The notes under the pieces: model-generated
Databases searched by the model: none
What the model was told of the DNA's origin: nothing
Seen by the model: the letters and a program-made list of their open reading frames with translations, nothing else
Program-made: the position numbers and the translations under genes
NCBI GenBank assembly: GCA_963662395.1
Contig: OY759511.1
Span: forward strand, 4,781,912 to 4,845,911
DNA from: JAPOXR01 sp963662395
Lineage (GTDB): Bacteria > Pseudomonadota > Alphaproteobacteria > Rhodobacterales > Rhodobacteraceae
Direction: 5' to 3'
DNA length: 64,000 nt
In this document: piece by piece, positions 8,985 through 18,008 of the stretch
How the letters are laid out: each line of letters opens with the position of its first letter
How positions within the stretch are numbered: the first letter of the stretch is position 1

Positions 8985-9470
8985 GATGTTCCGGCCCGTC
9001 CGGTCGGCGTGTTCTTCTGCGTGGCCCGGCTCGCCGGCCGCCGGCGTTTGCGGGTCTCGAATGCGGCGCGCCGCCGGCAGCTCCCGACATTCATCCCGGG
9101 AATCACCGCCCGGTGCACCGGGCGGCCTGCCGCCGCCACCGCCATGGTCCGGTCCGGAAAGACCCGGTCCCGTTCCGGGAAGGGCCGGCCCGCGGTGATC
9201 GGCAGCGAGCGCCGCTCGTGGCGGGCCGGGATGAGCTCGAAGAGCGCCCGGTCCTTGCCGACATGGGCAGGATCATCGAGGATCGGCAGGTGAACCCGGC
9301 CTGCCGGCGCCAGTGCCGCCTCCGGTGCCGGCTCCTTCCGTGCCGTCTGCAGCCGCTGCACCAGGTCGGTGGTCCGGCAGCAGGGCACCCGGCAGCCGGC
9401 CGGTCCGATCGCACCGGCAGGATGGCTCCTGCCGGTGCCCGGCGGTCCAGCGTTACAATGCCCGTTGCCG
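8985..9470 (-). pseudogene. istB: istB, 3' fragment (IS21 helper ATPase)
   Basis: Starts at the Walker A codons (AGPPGTGRSHPAGAIGPAG), then DLVQRLQTARKEPAPEAAL, ILDDPAHVGKDRALFELIPA, RHERRSLPITAGRPFPE, DRVFPDRTMAVAAAG and MNVGSCRRRAAFETRKRRRP, which follow IstB through the Walker B region to the end. Several conserved residues have drifted (DDLGY has become DDPAH), and no clean stop ends the gene, so it is decaying. The first half of the gene is at 11997-12345. Confidence 0.82.
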
Positions 9471-9891
9471 GCCTGTCCGGCTGACGATCCACTATCGTTT
9501 CCACCCGTATTTCGACGCGCAGGTCGAGCTGATCTCCTGCCGTCCTTCTCCGGGCGGGGTCGATCCCTGCGTCCGGCTGCCTGACGGGCGCCCGTTGACC
9601 ATCGGCGAATGGATGAGCCGGCCGGAAGCCCGGATGCTTGCAGTCCGGACCACGCCGAGGCTTGCGAGAGGGGCCCTGTCGGAACTGCGCAGGGTTGTCG
9701 ATAACGTCCTGCAATCGGCAACGGCCTACGGAGGGATTCGGCATGAAGCAACCAGGAAGGATCCGGCAGGGGGAACTGTTCGACCCGGACGGGCCGGACC
9801 GGGTTCTGGAGGAGGAAAGACGGCAGGAACTGGTGCTGCTGCCGGCCAGGCTGCTCCGGCAGGCGGCGACAGGCAAGGGAGAGGGTCATGA
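9454..9891 (+). CDS. DUF5372 family protein, copy B
   Basis: The frame contains VRLTIHYRFHPYFDAQVELI, VRLPDGRPLTIGEWMSRPEA and ARGALSELRRVVDNVLQS, aligning with copy A and with DUF5372. The frame stays open across the following small ORF, and the same is true of the reconstructed copy A, so the C-terminal part may only be a by-product of overlap. No standard start codon precedes the conserved region; translation may begin upstream in host sequence or at a rare start. Function unknown; it always sits beside the recombinase here. Confidence 0.6.
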   Translation, partial: YNARCRPVRLTIHYRFHPYFDAQVELISCRPSPGGVDPCVRLPDGRPLTIGEWMSRPEARMLAVRTTPRLARGALSELRRVVDNVLQSATAYGGIRHEATRKDPAGGTVRPGRAGPGSGGGKTAGTGAAAGQAAPAGGDRQGRGS

Positions 9892-9907
9892 ACCGGATCA
9901 CGCCTGA
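9743..9907 (+). CDS. small protein of serine-recombinase element 1
   Basis: 54 residues beginning MKQPGRIRQGELFDPDG, with an acidic-basic helix EEERRQELVLLPARLLRQAA. The reconstructed product of element 2 shows the same pattern (RALFDREEE, then ERRERLVLLVAEMIRQAATG). Its last 20 bases overlap the recombinase start at 9888; the overlap in element 2 is the same length. A conserved partner of the recombinase is likely, perhaps a directionality or regulatory factor, but that is a guess. Confidence 0.65.
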   Translation: MKQPGRIRQGELFDPDGPDRVLEEERRQELVLLPARLLRQAATGKGEGHEPDHA

Positions 9908-11969
9908 ACACCTGTCCCGTTCGGCGATCGTCCATGTCCGGCAATCGACCATGCACCAGGTCCGCACCAATTCCGGGAGCCGGAACCGGCAATATGATCT
10001 GAAGCTGCGGGCCGCCGGGCCTGGCTGGCCGGAGGTGACCGTGATCGACGACGATCCCGGCGCTCCGGCGGCGGCACCGTGCGGGCCGGTTTCGATCGCA
10101 TGCCGGCTGCGGTCTGCCGGGGCGAGGTCGGCATGATCCTGGCGGTGGATGCGTCGCGGCTGGCAAGGAATGGCCGCGAGTGGCATGCGCTGATCGAGTT
10201 CCGCGGCCTGCTCGGCTGCCTGCTTGCCGACGAGAATACGGTCTGTGATCCCCGCCTGCCGACGGACAGGATGCTCCTGGGCATGCATGGGGCCATGTCG
10301 GAACTCGAGGCCTCGAACATCCGCAAGCGCTCGGAGGAAGGTATCCGGCGCAAGGCCGCGAGAGGCGAGCTCTACCTGTTCGTTGCGGCCGGCTACCGCA
10401 GGGTGGGCAGGGACGGCATCGAGATGGATCCTGACCTGCGGGTGAGGGAAGCGGTGTCGCCGGTGCTGCGCAGGTTCAGGCAGTTGCAGAGCGTGCGCCG
10501 GCTTCATCTCCGGCTGCGCCAGGAAGGCATCGAGTTGCCATCGGCGCTGCCGGGGCATGAGCGGATACGCTGGAGCCTGCCGGGCTGCAGCCGGGTCCAC
10601 GGCATCCCGACCAACCCGGTCCATGCCGGCGCCCATGTCCTTGGCCGCCGAAGCAGCCGCACCGGCATCCGCGACGGGCGCAAGCATGTGAGCCGCGGAC
10701 ACCATCCGGCCCGGGACGAGTGGCAGGTCTTGAAGAGGGACAATCATGAGGGCTGCATCACCCGGGACGAATACGAGGCGAACCGGCGCGTGATCTCGAA
10801 CAATGCATCGAAGTTCTACCCGAGCGGCGGTCCGCAGTGGCAAGGCACTGCTTGCCGGGCTGCTGCGCTGCGGGCATTGCGGCCAGCGGATCCGGGTCGC
10901 CTGTACCGGAACCCGGTCCGATGTCCTTCGCCATGATTGCCGGGGCGGCCTTCTCGACCACGGCGAGGCGAAGTGCATCTCCTTTGGTGGCCGGTTGGCT
11001 GACGAAGCGATTGGCGGCGAGATCGTGCGGGTTCTGCAGCCGATCGGCATCGAGGCGTCACTCGGGGCCATCGAGGAGGGCGGGCAGGAGACATCGGAGA
11101 CGGTCCGGCAAACGGAACCGGCCCTCGAGCGTGCCCGTTACGAGGCAGACCGCGCCTGGCGCCGGCATGATTCGGTCGATGCCCGGAACCGGCAGGTTGC
11201 CGGCGAACTCGAGCGCAGATGGAATGAACGGCTGATCGCGGTCAGCGAGATCGAGGCGACACTGACGCGTCTGCGCATCAGGCAGGAGAGTTGCGGGATG
11301 TCGATGCAGGAACGGGAGGCCTGCCTGGCGCTCGGGACCGATCCGGAGCGGGCCCGGACCGATGTGAAGGTGAGCCCCGAGATCCGCAAGCGCATCCTGC
11401 GGGCGGCCCTCGTGGAAGTCGTGGCATCGGTCGAAGGCTCCCGTGTCCGGTTGCTGATTCACCGGCAGGGCGGCGACCACACCGCGATCGGCATCCGCAG
11501 GAACAGGACCGGACAGCACCGCTACTCGAGCGACGCCGAGACCGAAGAGATCGTTTCGCAGCTGGCCCGGCTGATGCCGGACCGGGCAATTGCCGGCCTG
11601 CTGAACCGCCTTGGCCGCAAGACAGGAAAGGGGAATGGCTGGAAAGAGGCGAATGTCCGCGCCTTCCGGTCCTGGCGCAGGATCCCGGTCTATCGCCAGG
11701 GAGAGCGGCAGGAGAGAGACGAGATGATCCTGCCGGAAGCCGCCGAGGCTCTCGGTGTCGGCCAGCCTGTCATTCGCCGGTTGATCCGGGACCAGGTGCT
11801 TCCCGCCCGGCAGGTCTGCAAGGGTGCGCCATGGGTGATATCCGGCGCCGATCCGGCCAATCCGGATATCGGCAGGAAGCCCTGCCCGGACCAGCCATCG
11901 CTGTTTGACGGCATCGAGGACGAGAACGGCCCGTTACCCGCAGGCTCGGCAAACAATATCGTGCATTAA
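9888..11969 (+). pseudogene. large serine recombinase of element 1, two frameshifts
   Basis: The resolvase-type catalytic domain starts MNRITPEHLSRSAIVHVRQS with the expected serine in the VRQST motif, followed by ILAVDASRLARNGREW. Next come a recombinase domain, a zinc-ribbon (LLRCGHCG) and a coiled coil around residues 400-470. The C-terminal tail has a helix-turn-helix (EAAEALGVGQPVIRRLIRDQ). The frame shifts near 10059, between DDDPG and RSGGG, and again near 10840, before KALLAGLLRCGHCG. Comparison with copy 2 places both as single-base changes. About 690 residues when repaired; now inactive. Confidence 0.85.
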
Positions 11970-11996
11970 CAACAACGTAGCGAGGTGTGCATCATG

Positions 11997-12345
11997 AATC
12001 GGTCCCTGGCGGGCCAAACAGCAGGCAGGAGGCACCCCGGGCCAGCCGGGCATCGCCGGCGGCCGGCGCCATCACCTGCGCCTTCGAGATCGTCGGCACC
12101 ACACCGAAGTCGAAGCCGGCCAGGCTCTTGCCGGGCAACAGCCTTGCCTCGCCCGGATGGCGCCGGCCCCGCCGCCTTCCCCGCTCGGCAATCTCGTGCC
12201 CGGCCAGGGTGGCCAGGAACCGCGCCGCAGGCCAGCCCTCGGCATCGGACCGCTCGGCAAAATCCTTCCGGAACTGCCGCATTGTCGGTAGACGCAACTC
12301 CGAGAGCGTCAGGTCCAGGCCGGCACCATCATCGGTGCGGGTCAT
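11997..12345 (-). pseudogene. istB: istB, 5' fragment
   Basis: Starts MTRTDDGAGLDLTLSELRLP and continues EGWPAARFLATLAGHEIAER, FDFGVVPTISKAQVMAPAAG and ends CLLFGPPGT, the IstB N-terminal half up to Walker A. Then it runs into the recombinase element and stops. Its ATG overlaps the istA stop by four bases (ATGA), the usual istA-istB coupling. The rest of the gene is at 8985-9470. Confidence 0.85.
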
Positions 12346-13892
12346 GACGCCGCGGCCATGACCAGGAGATCGCCATGGCCCGGGAGCGGTGCCCTGCAGG
12401 CGCCGGCAGTGGGCATGGCACCGGCCGCCGGTGCAGACCGGGCCCGGAGGCGGCCCACCTCCGGCAGCCTTCCTTCCTGCAGGCAGGTATCGATCTGCGC
12501 CGCCGGCATTGCCTCGCAATTCTCCTCACGGGCCGGCGCCGGCAGGCCCGCCGCCAGCCGGCAGGCCGCACGCTCGCCCTGGCTGCGCACCGCCATCCCG
12601 AAGCAGCGCCGGTATTCCCGGCGCGGGAAGAGCTCGCCGCCACAGACCAGGTTCATGAGCGCCATCGGCCCGGTCTTCGGGGAATGGATCACGTGGCGAT
12701 GATCGACCGCGTGCACCGCCTTCGCAGGCGGGCCCTTCCGCTTCCGGGGCAGGGCCGGCTGCCAGGTGCTGCCGAGATGTAACCGGGCAAACGACGGCGT
12801 CTGTTTTCCGATCGGGCAACCGGGGATCGCACGAGGATGATCCGTTCATCGATCAATGAACGGAGGATATCGTCATGAGCAAAGGCACGGCATGGAACAC
12901 CTTCTTCAGGATGAAGCCGCTGGCGGAGGTGATGCGCACGCTGGCCTCCTCGTGACCGGTGGTGCGCATGTTCGGCAGGCGGTTCAGCAGCTTCCGTTCG
13001 GTGCTGATCCCGGCAGTCCGGCGGGCATTGCAGCGCCCGACGATGCCGGCGATGAAAGTGCGGTATGCATCGAGATCGGCGAACTCCCTCGAGCCCCGCA
13101 GGGCCAGCGCATCACCGATCTCCCGCTCGGGATGGCCGTGCGGGCAGCAGGTGGCGCCATTCTCACGGGCCACGCCGCGGTTGTTGCGTGAAGGTGTCAT
13201 CCGGTAATGCCGGCAAGGCAGGCGACAGCGTTCGGTCATGTCCTCGGCATCCTCCTTGCGATGATTGCGGAAGCCTGCAGGCAGGTAGCCTGCCCGGTGC
13301 TCCTTCGGGGCCCCGCCCGGCTGCCGGAGCGCCGCCTGCAGGCCCTCGGCCAGCGCCGTGAAGCTCTCGCCGCCGAGCACCACCTCGACATGCCGGAAGC
13401 CGGACCGGGGCAGCCGGAAGTGACAGGGCATGTGCCCGGGCTTCTGCCCGGCAATGGTGATGCCGAGTCCCTTCGGATGGGTGAAGGTGGGCAGGGCCAT
13501 CCGGCCCGGTTCGTGCCTCTGCCGGAACATGGCCTCCTTCTCGGGGCCGTGCTGCGCCTTCCAGTCGCCGATCCGCCGCTCCGGGGTGCGCCGGACATCC
13601 GGACCCTGCTCCGGATGGCGGCGCCGCAACTCCTCGAGGATGCAGGCCGGGCGCAGGCCCGGGCAATCCTCGAGCATCGCCGCCACCTCCTGCTCCCGGA
13701 CCCCGGCCAGCGGGTCCGGCCTTCGCCGGCCCCGCGGGGTCCTGCTGTGCGACGGAAGCACCGGGTCCCGCTTGATGCGGGTGCCGGTGGCTGCGCGATG
13801 CCGGCCTTCGCCGACGCGGTTTCCACCGAACGGGTTCTGCCGTATTCCATGAACAGCCTCACCTGATGATCTGCAACATGGCGTCCGGGCAT
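12342..13892 (-). pseudogene. istA: istA transposase of IS21, broken
   Basis: Start MPGRHVADHQVRLFMEYGRT with the IstA helix-turn-helix. The frame slips near 13800; the next frame reads TPRGRRRPDPLAGV and continues through the DDE core (YRMTPSRNNRGVARENGA holds one expected motif) to ASGFILKKVFHAVP. At 12877 the gene runs into a 99-bp IS66 leader. It resumes after 12779 with AVHAVDHRHVIHS and the usual C-terminus, having lost about 20 codons. Two independent lesions make it non-functional. Confidence 0.85.
12779..12877. mobile_element. solitary IS66 terminal leader inside istA
   Basis: 99 bases, by eye identical to the complement of 21355-21453: the IS66 inverted repeat GTAACCGGGCAAACGACGGC, then the leader with its hairpin and ribosome site, ending exactly at the ATG of tnpA. 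None of the tnpA coding region follows. The rest of the IS66 element is absent. Confidence 0.8.
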
Positions 13893-14099
13893 TCTGCTCA
13901 CCTCGTTGGACCGGGTTTTGCAGAACAGTGTCCGAACGGCCGCGGACATCAGGTGAGGTGCCGGCAAGGGGGGAGAAATCCGCAGCGGCAGGCGGTAACT
14001 CCAGTCGGGCTGTGCCCTCCCTCCGTTACCGCCTGCCGCCCCCCGGCACCCCTGTCATCCTGATTGACGCTGGGCTGTCATCCTGATTGTCGCCCGGCA

Positions 14100-14268
14100 G
14101 GTCCGCCAGAGGGCGCTGTTCGACCGGGAGGAGGAAGGTCCGGACGGACTCCTGGAAGGGGAGAGGCGGGAGCGGCTGGTCCTGCTGGTCGCGGAGATGA
14201 TCAGGCAGGCGGCGACCGGGCGGGAACCGGACGGGAAGGAGGTGCGAGATGAGCAGGATCACGGCTGA
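14100..14268 (+). pseudogene. small ORF of recombinase element 2, 3' fragment
   Basis: Continues the reading frame begun at 8795 (RQRALFDREEEGPDGLLEGE, then RRERLVLLVAEMIRQAATG) and stops at 14268, 20 bases inside the recombinase gene. Bases 14100-14107 are the right copy of the IS21 target duplication. The reconstructed protein is about 59 residues and homologous to 9743-9907. Confidence 0.72.
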
Positions 14269-16265
14269 TCACCTTTCCCGCGAAGCGATCATATATGTCC
14301 GCCAGTCCACCATGAAGCAGGTTCTCGACAATCCCGGCAGCCGCGAGTGGCAGTATGGCTTGCGGGACCGGGCCGTGGCCCTGGGATGGCCGGAGCCGAT
14401 GGTGATCGACGAGGATCTGGGCCGTTCGGGCGGCGGCTGCGAGCGTCCTGGCTTCGACCGCATGCTTGCGGCGGTCTGCCGAGGCGATGTCGGCATCATC
14501 CTGGCGGTGGACGCAACCAGGCTTGCGAGAAACGGAACGGAGTGGCACCGGCTGATCGACCACAGCGCCCTTGTCGGATGCCTTCTGGCCGACGAGCAGT
14601 CGGTCTACGATCCCCGGATTCCGTCAGACCGCCTCATGCTGGGGGTGCAGGGCGCGATGAGCGAGCTTGAGGCGTCGAACATCCGGTGTCGGATGATGGA
14701 AGGCAAGCTCCGGAAGGCCGAGCGGGGAGCGCTGCACTCGTCGGTTCCGACGGGCTATGTGCGTGTCGGCAAGGAGCGGATCGAGAAGGATCCGGACGAG
14801 CGGGTCCGTTCGGTCCTGGATCTGGTGTTCCGCAAGTTCGACGAGCTTCAGAGCCTGCGGCAGGTGATGCTCTGGTTTCTCTACGAGGGGATCGAGCTGC
14901 CGGTCCGGGCGCGCGGCGGCACGGACCGAGAGGTGAGCTGGACCCGTCCGACCTACAGCCGGGTCCGCGACATCGTGGAGAACCCGGTCTATGCCGGCGC
15001 CTACGTCTTTGGCCGCAGCGTCATGCGTACGGAGGTGCGCGACGGTCGCAAGCGCGCCGTTCAGAGGAAGATCCCGCGCCCGGAAGACTGGGCGATCTTG
15101 ATCAAGGACGCGCATGAGGGCTACATCAGCTGGGAGAGGTACGAGCGGAACCGGAAGATGATTGCGGACAATGCTCAGGGATCGGGCCGGGAAGGCGCGC
15201 GCGGCGCGGTTCGCGGCGGTGCCGCCCTGCTTGCAGGGCTTCTGCGTTGCGGCCACTGCGGACGCAAGCTGACGGTCACCTACTCCGGAAGATGGAACAC
15301 GTTCCGCTACGCCTGCGGAAACGGGGCGGTGAACCGCGGCGACGACAAGTGCATCGCATTCGGCGGCCGTCGCGTGGACGAGGCCGTGGGCGAAGCGCTG
15401 CTGCGCGCGGTCGAGCCGGTCGCCATGGAGGCGGCACTGCGGGCGATCAACGAGGATCGCGAGGCGAAGTCGGATGCGGTCCGGCAGGCGGAGCTGGCGC
15501 TGGAGCGGGCCCGCTACGAGGCTGACCGGGCATTCCGGCAGTTTGACGAGGTTGACCCCGGGAACCGGCAGGTTGCGGCCGAGCTGGACCGTGCGCAGGA
15601 GGCCGATCGGGCGTTCCGCATGGATGACGCGGAGCGTGCCGCCTGCCTTGGGCTCGGCGCCGACCTTGAACGGGCCTGGTGCCACGAACGGGTCTCCCCG
15701 GAGGTTCGCAAGAGGATCCTGCGCGCCGCCCTCGTCGAGGCGCTGGCCCATGTCGGGGACCGGCATGTCCGGCTCGTGCTGCACTGGCAGGGGGGCGATC
15801 ACAGCGAGATCTCCGTCGAGAAGCCCCCGCCGGGCAGGCACCGTTACGCCACCGACGAAGAGACGTCGACGATCATGACGGCACTCGCCCGGCAAATGCC
15901 CGACGAGTCGATCGCCGCGATGCTCAACCGCAGCGGCCGCCCTCACCGGGAAGGGCCGCCGCTGGCGGAAGGCCAGCGTCGCCAGCTTCCGCGCGTACCG
16001 GAAGATTCCGGCCTACCGCGAAGGCGAGGAGAAGGAACGCGGCGAGGTCGGCGTGCGCGAGGCAGCCAGAATCCTTGGCCTCTCCGACCGGACGGTCATC
16101 AGCCGGATCGCGAGCGGAAGGCTTCCAGCCTGGCAGGTGTGCAAGGGCGCCCCCTGGGTGATCAAGGCCGACGATCTCTCCCGGAAGCGGAATCCCGCGC
16201 AGCCGTCCCTGTTCGATGTCGGACCGGATGACGGATCCGCGCAGCAGGATGGTGGCCAGGTATGA
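14249..16265 (+). pseudogene. large serine recombinase of element 2, one frameshift near the 3' end
   Basis: The frame is open from MSRITADHLSREAIIYVRQS (catalytic serine in YVRQST) through ILAVDATRLARNGTEW, the recombinase domain (SWTRPTYSRVRDIVENPVYA), zinc ribbon LLRCGHCGRKL and a shortened coiled coil, to AAMLNRSGR near 15940. There a one-base change moves the end into the next frame: TGKGRRWRKASVASFRAY, then REAARILGLSDRTVISRIAS, a helix-turn-helix followed by WQVCKGAPWVIKADDL. With that repaired it is about 670 residues. The catalytic part is intact, so a tail-less protein could still be made. Confidence 0.85.
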
Positions 16266-16372
16266 GACCGGTCGCCAGACGCCGCAATGCCAAGGGCGCG
16301 GAAAGGGCTGCCTGCAAACGGAACATCAAGCATTTCAACGCGATAGAGAGGTGCGCATCATGAGTCCCTTGT

Positions 16373-16630
16373 CTCGACGGCACCCGAACCAATGGCGTAG
16401 CCCGCGCCGGCCGCTTCGGCGTGGGTCATGCGGCTTCGGTTGTTGCGGAAGTACGCCAGCTCCTTCCGGATCTGGTCGACCCCCTTGCCCTTCCGCAGCA
16501 GGTGGCGCATGGCGTCGATCACCTTGCTGGCGCCCTTGGGATCGTGCCGCAGGACATGCCGCCACTTCTCGAACCAGGCCGTTCCCGCAGGCGTGTCCGG
16601 GCCGAAGGCGGCGTCGGCCGCGGCACTCAT
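16373..16630 (-). pseudogene. ISKra4-like transposase, 5' fragment
   Basis: Reads WFEKWRHVLRHDPKGASKVI, RKELAYFRNNRSRMTHAEAA and GAGYAIGSGAVE, then leaves the family. It rejoins the fragment at 8267-8509 (ESANKVLV). Upstream of 16630 the gene is cut by sequence leading into the IS630 copy, so the N-terminal half is missing from the window. Confidence 0.8.
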
Positions 16631-16761
16631 ACCAATTCAAGAAAGTAATGACTCACGAACAAAGAAGGAACATCATGTTGTGGTACGATGCGACAAACTG
16701 TGTGCGGCCGATGCCATCCTGCTCCATATTGTGGGTGTCGAAAGCTCGCATGGAGGAAGAC

Positions 16762-17385
16762 ATGCCCGCAGGCATCGCGATCACGAACACCGACCACACG
16801 GTCGATGACATTGGAGCCCTGGCGCGCAAGTGCAATGATTCACGACAGTCCCGACGCCTGCGTGCCATCGCGCACCTGATGGAAGGCGAACTCGACCGCG
16901 GCATGATGGCGCTCCGGGCCCGGGTCGACAGACAGACGCTCTGCGATTGGTCCAACCGGTACAATGCGGAGGGGCCGGACGATCCTCGAAGCTGGACGCG
17001 AGCCGGAAGGCCGAGGTCAGGCACTGGCTTGAAGACGGGCCGGGCCCTGGCGTCCCGGCCTGGACCCCCGGACTGCTCGAGGAGAGGATCAAGGTCGTCT
17101 TCGGTGCCGTGATGTCGCTTGAGGCGGTTCGGTACCTGGTCCGGGCGCTCGGGTTCCGGAAGGTGTCCCCGCGCCCGCTTCATCCCGAGGCGGATCCGCA
17201 GGCGCAGGAGGATTTCCGGCGGAATTTCAGCGACATGGCAATGTCCGCCCTGCCGGAGGGCACGGATCCGGCCTCCGTCGACATCTGGTGCCAGGACGAG
17301 GCACGCATCGGCCAGAAAGGCATGCTCACCCGCGTCCGGGCGCTGCGTGGCAGCAGGCCTCGGGTGCCAAGCTCGACTTTGCACG
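16762..17385 (+). pseudogene. IS630-family transposase, internally deleted and truncated
   Basis: Start MPAGIAITNTDHTVDDIGAL after GGAGGAAG. The helix-turn-helix region VDRQTLCDWSNRYNAEGPDD is followed by a deletion and frame change near 16985 (then SKLDASRKAEVRHWLEDGPG). The DDE region FRKVSPRPLHPEADPQAQED and DIWCQDEARIGQKGMLTR holds the first catalytic Asp. The match stops after GSRPRVP near 17380, where the IS701-like fragment begins on the other strand. The remaining catalytic residues are gone. Confidence 0.8.
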
Positions 17386-17386
17386 A

Positions 17387-17776
17387 TTATGCCGCGTGGC
17401 ACAGCGTTTCAACCATGCGCCTGACCCTCTCCGGAGGCACTTTGAGCCTGCCGTATCTGGCTGCTGCCTCGCTCCCGGCATGATCGACAGGATCGGGCGG
17501 CCGGGTCTTGTGCCACTCCCGGTCTGGCGGGGAGCGTTGGAATCGTCCATCCAGCCACAATTGGCACCGCACGGCGGCGATGGCATCGGAGAAGGTGAAG
17601 GCGGATTTGCGCCACCAGGCGGCGGCATCGGAATGCGGCTCCCGGGCCGGAAGATCGCCGGCCCGTGAGGCCATGAGGCTGCAGAGCCCGAGCAGCACCG
17701 GTGTGGTGCGTTCGATGGCGGCATCGGACCATTGTCGCCGGGTCTCCACCCCGGGATGGGCCCGTGCTTCCCGGAA
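17387..17776 (-). pseudogene. IS701-like transposase, 3' fragment
   Basis: Reads FREARAHPGVETRRQWSDAA then IERTTPVLLGLCSLMA, AAWWRKSAFTFSDAIAAVRC and ends MVETLCHAA, the C-terminal end of an IS701/IS4-like DDE transposase. It is cut at 17777 by the left IS66 inverted repeat. Its N-terminal half is at 21454-21886, on the far side of the IS66 material; roughly 140 middle residues are missing from both. Confidence 0.78.
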
Positions 17777-18008
17777 GTAAGCGGGCAAACGACGGCGTCC
17801 CTTGACACGATATGGCCCTGATTCCGGGCTCGCACCTGTTCTCCCGCCCTGATGTCACGCCACCACCGCCACCGCCGACACTTTCCGTTTGACAGCATAG
17901 ACCCGCCTGCGTAACCTTTCGCCATCCGGGCGAATCACCGCGGGGGACGACATGGCAGCATGACACGGATCGAAGGCGACTACGGGGCTCTGCCAGCCGC
18001 TGATTGCC

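Larger units (their letters stand above)
9471..11996. mobile_element. serine-recombinase element 1, inserted in istB at the Walker A codons
   Basis: Carries the same three-gene set as element 2 on the plus strand: DUF5372 protein, small ORF, large serine recombinase. It separates the two halves of istB: the upstream half ends LLFGPPGT and the downstream half starts GPPGTGRSH, so about 15 bases coding GPPGT are present on both sides with three differences. The exact left edge lies between about 9447 and 9471. Confidence 0.78.
8814..14099. mobile_element. IS21-family element, itself interrupted twice
   Basis: Left end TGTAGGGCGACAATCTGAAT at 8814; right end, read inward on the minus strand from 14099, TGCCGGGCGACAATCAGGAT. 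Both start with TG and share GGGCGACAATC. Eight-base duplications GGTCCGCC flank it exactly. The genes istA then istB are on the minus strand. istB is split by serine-recombinase element 1, istA carries an IS66 leader relic, and both have further damage. Subtracting the 2.5-kb recombinase element leaves about 2.7 kb, normal for IS21. Confidence 0.9.
8504..16372. mobile_element. serine-recombinase element 2, inserted in the ISKra4-like transposase gene
   Basis: Boundaries are inferred from the split of the ISKra4-like gene: both flanks keep a short TCGAC core (near 8492 and 16380). The left end resembles that of element 1 (both have ACAATGCC near the edge) and so does the right end (GAGGTG-Y-GCATCATGA-R-TC). 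Gene content is a DUF5372 gene, a small ORF and a large serine recombinase, all plus strand. The DUF5372 gene and most of the small ORF are now 5.3 kb apart because an IS21 element landed inside the small ORF. End positions are good to about ten bases. Confidence 0.75.

Noticed and set aside
8612..11071. An 819-codon open frame on the minus strand
   Set aside because: It runs antisense to the serine recombinase and DUF5372 genes. Only the stretch below about 9470 is meaningful, as the istB 3' fragment; the rest is low-complexity Pro/Arg/Ala sequence from high GC.
14624..15946. A 440-codon minus-strand frame
   Set aside because: Exact antisense of the intact part of the element 2 recombinase; composition-driven and without any family signature.
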